From JBEIVB01 sp040374085 (GTDB taxonomy: Bacteria; Bacteroidota; Bacteroidia; UBA4408): a DNA stretch of 15,711 nucleotides. The stretch covers positions 1-15,711 of the forward strand of contig JBEIVB010000058.1 in assembly GCA_040374085.1 (NCBI GenBank), in the 5' to 3' direction. This document shows, one piece after another, positions 7,014-14,800 of this stretch. The first letter of the stretch is position 1. Each line of letters starts with the position of its first letter. Below the pieces are notes generated by a model, which saw only the letters and a program-made list of their open reading frames with translations, did no database searches and was not told the DNA's origin. The position numbers were made by a program, and so were the translations under genes.

Positions 7014-8426
7014 TTATAAGGTTAGGGGTTTGCCTTGATAGAAGTCCAGTACCTTCACCTTAAACAAGTAGTCGTATTTTGCCTGTAAGAGATTAGACTT
7101 AGACTGATTCAGTTTGTTTTTTGCATCGTTGTATTCCACCGTATTCAGCATACCAACGTTGAAGCGCTTCTCTGTGTTTTCAAAGGAAAGAGTTAAGGCT
7201 TCAACGCTTTTGCGGGTGGCCTCCAGTTTTTTCCATGCGTTTACGGCATCGGCATGAGCTTGATGTATGGTGCGACGCAGGTCTCTTCGATTGGTTTCGA
7301 GGTTGAGGCGAGCATTCTCGAAATTGATCTTGGCCCGCTCTATGCCGGTGTAGGTTTGTAAGCCATTGAACAAGGGTACCTGCAGAGAGAATCCAAAGGT
7401 TTTGTTCAGGTTGTTGTCCAACTGCTTGCTCCAAGGTGTAAGTTGATATTGAAAACTTCGGGCCGTGGTAAAAACGGTTTCACCGTTTTGGGTGAATCCA
7501 ATTGGAATGGTGTTGTTAGACGTGCCCACCACTTCGCGTGCAGCACCAGAAAAGCCTGTACCAAAAGAGCCGAAGAGCGAAAGGGTAGGGTATCGTGCCC
7601 CCTTGGCCACCAAAATGGATTTCGCAGCACTGTTTACGCGGGCTTCGGCTGCTTTCATTCCGGGTTGCCCTGTTTCGGCCGAACGGAAGATGGTCTCGGC
7701 ATCCTGAGCCAACAACGATGCACTGGGTTCTGCAACATCGGGAACGGAAATGGAAAAGTCGGCAAGCTCCTTCAAATCCAACAGCAAGGCAAGATTTAAG
7801 TTGGCCAGGCTGAATTGGTTCTCTGCATTTACAACGGCAAGATCTTCATTGGCCAGCTGGGCGTCCAGATCAAGCAAAACATTGCGCGCCACTCCGCCGG
7901 CATCCACCAATTTACGGGTGCGCTCCACCTGCAAGCGTGTAACCTGAGCCTGATTGCGGCTGTTCATGAGGAGCTCCCGGTTGAATAAGATTTGTATGAA
8001 GGCGGTGGCGATGTTCAGCGACACATCGTTTTTTATTTTCTCTAAATCTTGCTTGCTCGCAAATAAGCTTAAGGTGTTGGCTTGTATGGTGTTGTATTGC
8101 TGAAGGCCGCTGAAGAGGGTTACGTTGGAGGAAAGCGAGAATCGGTCGCTCCTAACCCGCTCAGAGGCAAAGGTGTTGGTAAAGGGGTCTATGGTTTGAC
8201 CGAAGTTGTACACGTTGCTGGCAGATCCATTCAGGCTGGGTAGCGCGCCGGCCTTGCTTTGCAAGAGGTTTTGCTCCGCTAAGGACTGGTTCAGTTGGGT
8301 TTGGCGAACCGAAAGGTTGTTTTTTACCGCATGGTCTATGCACTGTTGCAGGGTCCAGCCACTGTTTTGTGCTTTGGAATCCGGAAGAAAAAATAATACG
8401 AGGCAGCAGCACCAAAAAAATCGCAT
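7014..8426 (-). CDS. TolC-family outer-membrane efflux channel
   Basis: A 470-residue outer-membrane efflux protein expected to form a trimeric channel across outer membrane and periplasm. Residues 1-19 are a signal peptide (MRFFWCCCLVLFFLPDSKA). The mature start WTLQQCIDHAVKNNLSVRQT is typical of the family, as is the repeated structure of two long helical halves: LNQSLAEQNLLQSKAGALPS with the first hairpin, then AAEARVNSAAKSILVAKGAR with the second. Near the end, KRFNVGMLNTVEYNDAKNKL is the usual closing helix. The gene precedes the adaptor by nine bases, so the two are probably made together. In the 59-base gap after ctaA a TATCTTTA box (plus-strand 8451-8458) matches the Bacteroidota -7 element at five of six positions, but no -33 TTG is visible, so a separate promoter is uncertain. 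Confidence 0.92.
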   Translation of the reverse strand: MRFFWCCCLVLFFLPDSKAQNSGWTLQQCIDHAVKNNLSVRQTQLNQSLAEQNLLQSKAGALPSLNGSASNVYNFGQTIDPFTNTFASERVRSDRFSLSSNVTLFSGLQQYNTIQANTLSLFASKQDLEKIKNDVSLNIATAFIQILFNRELLMNSRNQAQVTRLQVERTRKLVDAGGVARNVLLDLDAQLANEDLAVVNAENQFSLANLNLALLLDLKELADFSISVPDVAEPSASLLAQDAETIFRSAETGQPGMKAAEARVNSAAKSILVAKGARYPTLSLFGSFGTGFSGAAREVVGTSNNTIPIGFTQNGETVFTTARSFQYQLTPWSKQLDNNLNKTFGFSLQVPLFNGLQTYTGIERAKINFENARLNLETNRRDLRRTIHQAHADAVNAWKKLEATRKSVEALTLSFENTEKRFNVGMLNTVEYNDAKNKLNQSKSNLLQAKYDYLFKVKVLDFYQGKPLTL

Positions 8427-8485
8427 AGCGTATGGGTTATTGGGGGGCCATAAAGATAAGGTTTTGGGCAGGTAAACCCTTGGCC

Positions 8486-9424
8486 TTAGGCCAACTTAGA
8501 TGCAGCATTTCCACTGCGCCACTCCACCCATGCAACACCGGCAAGAACGGTTGCAGAAAGAAGGTGTATGGGCTGCGCATATTGCGGTATGTGCAGGTAT
8601 TTTAAAAATATACCCACCGCCAATTCAAAGGTGGCCAACCCAACCATAAGATTCCACCTTGCGCGCACGCTGTCTTTTGGTGGTAAGGGTAAAATGTAGC
8701 GGCTGTACAACCACATCAACATCAGCCAAATTATGGTTCCCAAAGCAGCATGGAGTTCCAAGCCAAACCCCAGCTTTTCAACCAGCTCGTTTGAGGGGGT
8801 GGCGACTTTTCTGAAGGCATCAACGTTTTGCCTAACCCTACTGCCCAGCAAAAGCTGCAAGAGCAACAGTCCTAGGATGCCCACCTTCATGCGTTTCGAA
8901 ATGGGCGAGGGCACAGTGGGTTTTCCAGATGCATTTTTGGAGCGTTGCCAAATGGTCAGCAGCAAGGCCAGCATAATTAAGGCAGCAATCATGTGCACGG
9001 TTATGCGAACGGGTGCCAGATTGCTCGATACCACTAAGGCACCAAGCCATGCCTGAAAAAGGGTAAGCAAAAGCAAACACAATGCAAGAATCCACAAAAG
9101 CGAATCCTGTTTCCGCACCCGAAGAGCAGAAATCAAAACCGCCAAAATCAGCACCCCCGAAGCCACACCCAGCAAGCGGTTCAGGTATTCGGTCCAGGTA
9201 TGAAAAGCATTGAAGTCGGCAATCTCTTTTCCTTGAACCAAGAAGCGGGTCTTGTAGTCGGAAGGCAGTTGGTCTAGGCGCGTGGGCGGAATGATCATGC
9301 CAAAGCATTTGGGCCAATCGGGGCATCCCATGCCACTGCCGGTAGCCCGCACCACCGCACCGGCCAATACCACGAGGTAGGTTACCACCAAGGCCCAGAA
9401 TGAAAGGTTGCGAAGGATCTTCAT
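8486..9424 (-). CDS. ctaA: Heme A synthase, COX15/CtaA family
   Basis: A 312-residue integral membrane enzyme that oxidises heme O to heme A for aa3-type cytochrome oxidase, so an aerobic respiratory chain is implied. About eight hydrophobic segments are visible in two homologous four-helix halves. Key residues: the cysteine pair C34 and C40 in GMGCPDWPKC of the first external loop, H75 and E79 in FHTWTEYLNRLLG, H144 in ITVHMIAAL, H225 in LELHAALG and H287 in PIHLLSATVL. H144, H225 and H287 sit where heme ligands are expected. In the ExxHR motif of the Bacillus enzyme the His position reads Asn (EYLNR), with H75 four residues before the Glu, as I recall for relatives in this phylum. It follows kup by three bases. 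Heme O synthase and oxidase genes are not in the window. Confidence 0.93.
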   Translation of the reverse strand: MKILRNLSFWALVVTYLVVLAGAVVRATGSGMGCPDWPKCFGMIIPPTRLDQLPSDYKTRFLVQGKEIADFNAFHTWTEYLNRLLGVASGVLILAVLISALRVRKQDSLLWILALCLLLLTLFQAWLGALVVSSNLAPVRITVHMIAALIMLALLLTIWQRSKNASGKPTVPSPISKRMKVGILGLLLLQLLLGSRVRQNVDAFRKVATPSNELVEKLGFGLELHAALGTIIWLMLMWLYSRYILPLPPKDSVRARWNLMVGLATFELAVGIFLKYLHIPQYAQPIHLLSATVLAGVAWVEWRSGNAASKLA

Positions 9425-9427
9425 GAA

Positions 9428-11389
9428 TCAACCCGGAATGCGCACCAAGGGAATTTCTTTGATGGGTGCAATCACCATAGGAAATTTTTCAACCAATACG
9501 TTCGAGGTATCCAAACCAAAGGCTTTCTCCTCAGAAAGGCTGAAGTACTTTAGTATAAAATAAGCTTTTAAAACGATCTTCTCATAAAAAGGAAGCTCGT
9601 TTTCATTCGAAAGAAACTTCTCAATCACCACAAATTTAAAGTCCCCAATTACGTTCATGCGGTTCAGCGATTCATACCGGCTCGTAATGTCTACTTCGCC
9701 CATTTTTACCATGTCTTGAACCACTTTACGAAACATGATGTTGATGCGCGGAGCTACACGGAATCCCAAACGAAAATCAATGCGTATGACGTCATCCTTT
9801 ACCAGGTGTGTAACCTTGTATTCGCACCTGTAGGGTTCGTCCACTACATCCACATGCACAAACCAATAGATGTCGGCACGCTTGGGTTGCTTTTGCAAAA
9901 TGGAATACACCACTTTCGATTCAATTTCTTCTTTCCTATCGGCACTGGTAAGATAAACCAGGTGGGTGGCGTATTTGGGAATGCTGGTATCGTTGCTGAG
10001 TTCGCGCAACAGACCCAGGTAATCGGCAATAGGAGTAAACTCTACATATCGGTTCTTGATTTTCCTTGCCTCATACCAAACCCACATGGTGCCAAAGAGC
10101 AGGAACCCTATGATGAGGGTAACATAGCCGCCATGCAAGAATTTGCCTAGGTTGGCCACCAGAAACGAGCATTCGATAAGGGCGTAAAGGGTGATGATTA
10201 CGGTAATGAAAATGCGATTATAACGTTTCAGGATGAGGTAGTAGTTCAGCAGGGTGGTGGTCATGAGCATGGTAAGCACTATGGCCAGGCCATAAGCGGC
10301 TCCCATTGCATTCGATTCTCTGAAACGTAAGGTGATGAGGATACACCCAAACATCAACAACCAGTTAACAGAAGGAATGTACAATTGACCCCGAGCTTCA
10401 GTGGGATATACCACTTTTACTTTGGGCCAAAAGTTCAATCGAATGGCTTCGTTGATGAGGGTGTATGAGCCGCTGATTAAAGCTTGCGATGCCACGATTG
10501 CCGCAGCAGTTGCTATGCCGATACCCGCCACATAAAACCAGCTGGGCATGATGCAGAAGAAAGGATTGCCTCCTTTAAACTCCATCATCATACGCCCCTC
10601 GTGGCCAATCAACCAAGCCCCCTGACCAAAGTAGTTGAGCACAAGCATGGTTTTTACAAAGATCCAGGTGGCCCGTATGTTTTGCTTTCCGCAATGCCCA
10701 AGGTCGGAGTACAACGCCTCTGCACCGGTGGTGCACAAAAACACGGCACTCAGCAACAAGAGGGCATTGGGATGATGCGTGAGCACCAGGTAGGCATAAT
10801 AAGGGTTTAGGGCTTTTAATACTTCCGGCTTATGAATCAGCTCGCTAATGCCCAAGACCCCAATCATGGTAAACCAAATCAACATTACCGGCCCAAACAA
10901 GCCCCCAATGGATTTGGTGCCAAACTGCTGGATAAAGAATAAGCCAAATATGATGCCTATTACAATGGGAACGGTGGGAATATCCGGGTTGAAGATCCGC
11001 AACCCCTCTATGGCAGATGCCACCGAAATGGGAGGCGTTATGATGCCATCGGCCAATAATGTACTGCCACCAATGATGGCCGGAATCAACAGCCATTTGG
11101 CCTTGGTTCTGCGGACCAATGCGTACAAGGAGAAGATTCCACCCTCACCCTTGTTATCGGCACGCAGGGTTAGAACCACATATTTTAAAGTTGTTTGAAG
11201 TGTGAGGGTCCAAAAAATGCAGGAAATGCCGCCCAGGACCATCAAAGAATCAATGGGGCGATTCTCACCAACTATTTCTTTGAGCACATATAAGGGAGAG
11301 GTGCCAATGTCACCGTAAATAATGCCCAGAGTTACCAGAAGACTGGCTGCGGTTACCTTGGAAAGCCCATGATGGGTATCGTGCGACAT
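9428..11389 (-). CDS. kup: KUP-family potassium uptake transporter
   Basis: A 653-residue secondary transporter that brings K+ into the cell, probably with protons. The family signature LGIIYGDIGTSPLYVLKE is at residues 21-38, followed by DNKGEGGIFSLYAL (78-91), LLADGIITPPISVASAIEGL (111-130) and TGAEALYSDLGHCGK (221-235). About twelve membrane segments fill residues 12-440, and a cytoplasmic C-terminal region of roughly 200 residues follows; the length is normal for the family. It is the first gene of the tight minus-strand run; its stop lies three bases before the ctaA start. A good promoter match lies 20-48 bases upstream. Confidence 0.95.
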   Translation of the reverse strand: MSHDTHHGLSKVTAASLLVTLGIIYGDIGTSPLYVLKEIVGENRPIDSLMVLGGISCIFWTLTLQTTLKYVVLTLRADNKGEGGIFSLYALVRRTKAKWLLIPAIIGGSTLLADGIITPPISVASAIEGLRIFNPDIPTVPIVIGIIFGLFFIQQFGTKSIGGLFGPVMLIWFTMIGVLGISELIHKPEVLKALNPYYAYLVLTHHPNALLLLSAVFLCTTGAEALYSDLGHCGKQNIRATWIFVKTMLVLNYFGQGAWLIGHEGRMMMEFKGGNPFFCIMPSWFYVAGIGIATAAAIVASQALISGSYTLINEAIRLNFWPKVKVVYPTEARGQLYIPSVNWLLMFGCILITLRFRESNAMGAAYGLAIVLTMLMTTTLLNYYLILKRYNRIFITVIITLYALIECSFLVANLGKFLHGGYVTLIIGFLLFGTMWVWYEARKIKNRYVEFTPIADYLGLLRELSNDTSIPKYATHLVYLTSADRKEEIESKVVYSILQKQPKRADIYWFVHVDVVDEPYRCEYKVTHLVKDDVIRIDFRLGFRVAPRINIMFRKVVQDMVKMGEVDITSRYESLNRMNVIGDFKFVVIEKFLSNENELPFYEKIVLKAYFILKYFSLSEEKAFGLDTSNVLVEKFPMVIAPIKEIPLVRIPG

Positions 11390-11408
11390 GTTGCCCGAAA
11401 TTAGGCCG

Positions 11409-11437
11409 CAAAATTAGGGTTTAGCATCGGCCTACAA
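11409..11437 (-). promoter_or_regulatory. Bacteroidota-type promoter for kup
   Basis: On the minus strand, TTG (11437-11435) is followed after 18 bases by TAATTTTG (11416-11409), an exact TAnnTTTG -7 element. Transcription would begin near 11402, about a dozen bases before the kup ATG. It lies just past the terminator of the upstream small gene, so kup is probably transcribed independently and this promoter may serve the whole seven-gene run. Confidence 0.65.
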
Positions 11438-11447
11438 CCGAAAGGGC

Positions 11448-11476
11448 AAAAAAAAAGCAGGTCTTTCGACCTGCTT
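11448..11476 (-). terminator. Intrinsic terminator of the small secreted-protein gene
   Basis: On the minus strand AAGCAGGTC, loop GAAA and GACCTGCTT form a perfect nine-base-pair stem followed by a run of T (plus-strand A run 11448-11456). It begins about 21 bases after the stop codon at 11498. The GAAA tetraloop adds stability. Confidence 0.9.
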
Positions 11477-11497
11477 GAGCAAATGAATGCTTTTTTG

Positions 11498-11686
11498 TTA
11501 GGCTTTTCCCTTGAGCTTGCCGATCACTTTTGCTCCCGCAACAACGCAACCGCCAACAACCAAGCTAAGACCACCATCCAACGGAACTGGAGTTGGAGGA
11601 GGAGCTGGTACGGGTTGCGCGAACGAGGTAGCCGCGATGCAAACAAGAGCAACAACACTGCCGAAAGCGAGGATGTACTTGTTCAT
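11498..11686 (-). CDS. Miniature secreted protein with PEP-CTERM-like (PID-CTERM type) tail
   Basis: A 62-residue protein. ATG 11686 is chosen because it starts a clean signal peptide (MNKYILAFGSVVALVCIAAT, then SFA); the frame is open up to 11815 but that extension looks non-coding. The mature part starts AQPVPAPPPTPVPLDGG, followed by a hydrophobic segment (LSLVVGGCVVAGAKVIG) and a basic end (KLKGKA). Motif, membrane helix and positive tail is the layout of exosortase-type sorting signals. I recall a small Bacteroidota family called PID-CTERM with the same Pro-rich start and P(I/L)DGG motif, and this is the best fit; the assignment is from memory. If processed at the motif, the mature peptide would be under 20 residues. 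The gene has its own terminator and a plausible promoter. Alternatives are a small inner-membrane peptide or a surface-exposed signalling peptide. Confidence 0.75.
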   Translation of the reverse strand: MNKYILAFGSVVALVCIAATSFAQPVPAPPPTPVPLDGGLSLVVGGCVVAGAKVIGKLKGKA

Positions 11687-11728
11687 GTGTATAGGTGTTT
11701 TGTTTTCTGGTCTAATTTTGAACTGAGA

Positions 11729-11759
11729 CAAAGATGCGGAACTTTTTATTGGATTCCAA
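11729..11759 (-). promoter_or_regulatory. Possible promoter of the small secreted-protein gene
   Basis: On the minus strand TTG (11759-11757) precedes CATCTTTG (11736-11729) with a 20-base gap. It is one mismatch from the TAnnTTTG pattern and would give a leader of about 35 to 45 bases before ATG 11686. Support is from pattern match and position only. Confidence 0.4.
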
Positions 11760-11816
11760 AACACCGACAAAAAAAAATTGCATTTGCCGGTTAAGTTTTC
11801 AACAAGTTTTTCCATA

Positions 11817-11841
11817 CCCCCACCCGAGAGTCGGGTGGGGG
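11817..11841. other. Strong GC hairpin after the T9SS cargo gene, no T tract
   Basis: CCCCCACCCGA (11817-11827), loop GAG and TCGGGTGGGGG (11831-11841) form a perfect 11-base-pair stem. It starts 15 bases after the stop codon of the large minus-strand gene. Neither side carries a T run: downstream on the minus strand the bases read TATGGAAAAAC. It could be a factor-dependent terminator or an mRNA 3'-end stabiliser; the two other hairpins in the window both have clear T tracts. Confidence 0.7.
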
Positions 11842-11855
11842 CATAGAAAACATCA

Positions 11856-14800
11856 TCATTTGGCTAGGTAAACTTTTTGGGTTTCAACCCCTAGTAGAGT
11901 GCTGAGTTTAACCAAGTAAGCACCGCTTGCACCTTCGAAGGCAGGAAGGATGTTTTGCCCAGGAGCCAGTTGAACGAACTCTTCTTTTACCAAGTTACCC
12001 ATCATATTGAACCACTGGATTGTACCTGAGGTGGCCTCTTTCCTGCTGATCAACAATTCTTTGCCTTGCAAACGAATGCCCATTTCTTCGGAACCCATAA
12101 CCTTAGCCGACTTCGGAGTAAGGTGGAGGAAGAAACGACTTCCAGTGTTGCCAGCCGCCAAGTCAACGCTGTAGCTGCTCAAGGTTAAGTTGGTCCATTT
12201 GCCGGTAAGGGCATCTTCTAAGAAAACTGTTTTGCCGGGCAATTCAATTCCTTCGAAGGTTACAAGGCCCGCAACGCCGGTTTCAACACCAACTGGAACA
12301 ACCATTCCCTCTTCCCAGTTCTCGAGGGCCTGAATGGCCAATGCCCGGTTTTCAGAAAGGGTGTAGATGCGAATGCTGTTGCCAATCTGCCCACCGAATT
12401 TTACCGCATCTTGTTCATCCAAACCATTAGAGGCCGCGCTTTGAGCATACAATACGAGGTCGTCTTTTTGGTTGCCCACTTGTGCCTGAAGACGGAATAA
12501 TGCAGGCTGGGTCTCAGGAGCCTCCAAAAATGCGTAGGGTGCAGTGGTGGTACGCTGGTTGTTGAGGAAGGAAATGGTGCCCGAACTGATGGCCTGAACA
12601 AAGAATCCTTGACCTACACCAATGTTATCGTTGGTTACGCCGGTTCCGTTGTTTGTCCAAACCGAACCGTTGTATTGAGCATAGTTGGAGGTGCTGGCGT
12701 TCCAAATGGTGAGATTGTTGGCCAAACGGCTCGCATTTGCTGCTCGGAAAGAAGTCCAGCTTAGTGAAGATGGATACGGGTTACCGATCAAGTTAAAGCC
12801 TCCATTTAAGGCTGAAACTGTGTTGGTAATGGTTCCATTGGTACCGGCACCCAAATAATCAAAGGTGGCGGAGTTGGCAGCCAGGTTAAGCATGAAGCCT
12901 TTTCCTGAGGTCATGCTCTCGGCAGATGCACATACCCAACCGGGTTGCTCACTGTTGATGATGGTTGGGTCGTATGTCCAAATGGTTGGGAATACGGTTG
13001 GCTGTGGATTGTAATTGGCAGTGTTGTAAACGTAGTTAGCCGGACTACCTTGAATGTTGCAATCGTCTCCTATGTTTTGGTAGGTGGTCTGGCCGCTGCT
13101 GCTTGGACTCGAAATGTTGTGGTAGCCACGCTTGTTGGTATACACTTCTGTCCAGATGTTGCTAGGAAAACTTCCGGCCCCTGTCCAATCGATCATGCCC
13201 TGATTGCCGAGCCAAGATTTCAATCGAACCACACCGGATGGCGGATTGAAGGTACCTGCGGCGATCTTAATCACCCCGGTAATGTTTAAGATGGAGGATG
13301 CGCTGAAACTCCAAACGGGTCCACTACCACCATTGGCATCGAGATCAGTTCCGTTAAACTCGAAGTTCTTAGCCGTAATTACCCCAGTGTTTCCAACGGT
13401 GTAGGTAGCCGTGCGCACATTGTTGTTGGTGCGAAGCCAGAACTTACCGGCTACGTTTAACAAACCATTTATGGTAAGGGTACCGCCGCGCTCTCCGGAT
13501 GCAGAACCATCCGTACCATCAATGGCTACATCGCCAGAAGCGTCTGTTACATTAACGGTGCTACCGGAGTTAATGGTAACGTTGAAAGTAGAAGCGTCTG
13601 TATTGTTGTAGAGGGCTGCTCCGGGGAATCGAAGGTTAAGGGTAGATGCCGATAGGGTAAGCGATGTAGTGGCATTTGGACTGGCAGTGCTCTTGCGAAT
13701 TCTTCCGGGGCTAATGTTACCGGTTCCGTTAAGGGTACAGCTGCTTCCTTCAATGTTGAGACCTATTGCATCAAAGGTGGTGCCGCCAAGGGTACCGTTG
13801 ATGGTTACGTTATCGCCAAAAACGCTTACATATTTAATGTTGGCACCAACAGAGCTGCCTTCAAACAACTTACCGCCTGTATTTACCACAAGATCATTGC
13901 AGGATATGTTGGCTTGGGTAATCTGTACGTTGTGGCCATTTTGAATGCGGATGTTTTTTGTATTGGAAAATCCTCCAAGCGCAGTAATGGTTTGCCCGAT
14001 TCCATTGGGGAAATAAGACCAAATGGCGGCATTGCTTGCATCACCCGAGCCACGGGAATACAAGGTGTATTCATCCGGAATGGCGGTTACTTGTACACCT
14101 GGAGACCAAAGATTCCCATTGCGCACAAAAATCTTGAAGTAATAAACGGTTCCAAGGGTGTAACCGGTAGTTGCCACTAAGGAACCTGGATACGTACCTT
14201 TAAACACAACCTTGCCGCCTCCCGCAAAAGCTGGAGCAGAGGCATAGTTGGCATTGGCTGTGTAGGCATTGCCACTTGGAACTCCAGAAATGGAGGCCGT
14301 GTGCGCTACAATCATGACGTCCGATAGGCAAGCAGGCTCAGACCAGCTCAAGTAAACAGGAGGCGTGCCTGAGGAAGCTGCAGGGGAGGTTACGTCGTTT
14401 GGCGAACCAGCAGCAATGGTCTTGGTGGTAGAAGCAGCCGGTACACCAATTCTTATGGCAGCAACGTAGGTGATGTCGGATAGGGTGTTTGCGTCTATGG
14501 AAATGGTGTTTCCAATGGTTGCGCACTCAGCTACCTCGGCAGCAACAATGTAGTAACGGGTTTCATCAACCGGTATGCTGAAGGCAAGATTATTGAAGTT
14601 CAACAATTGCCCCGGTCCGCTACTCGTGTTTATTGTGGCCAAAACAGCATCGCCTGCATCCAAGGTTCCATCGGTGGAAGCGTATAGCTTAAAGGCGGTA
14701 AAACTGCTGGCATCGTAGGTGCCTGCAGTAGTGAATTTGATTCCGGTTAATATGGCGTTACCCAATGAAACATCGGCTTGCACCGCTATGAGTGGGTTGC

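Noticed and set aside
8480..8494. Inverted repeat TTGGCC-TTA-GGCCAA over the ctaA stop.
   Set aside because: The stem is only six base pairs with no T tract, too weak to call a terminator.
8838..9431. A 197-codon minus-strand frame overlapping ctaA.
   Set aside because: It is the other reading frame of the heme A synthase gene, which shows the conserved Cys and His motifs.
11713..11720. TAATTTTG on the plus strand, an exact -7 match.
   Set aside because: No TTG lies at suitable spacing and there is no plus-strand gene downstream.
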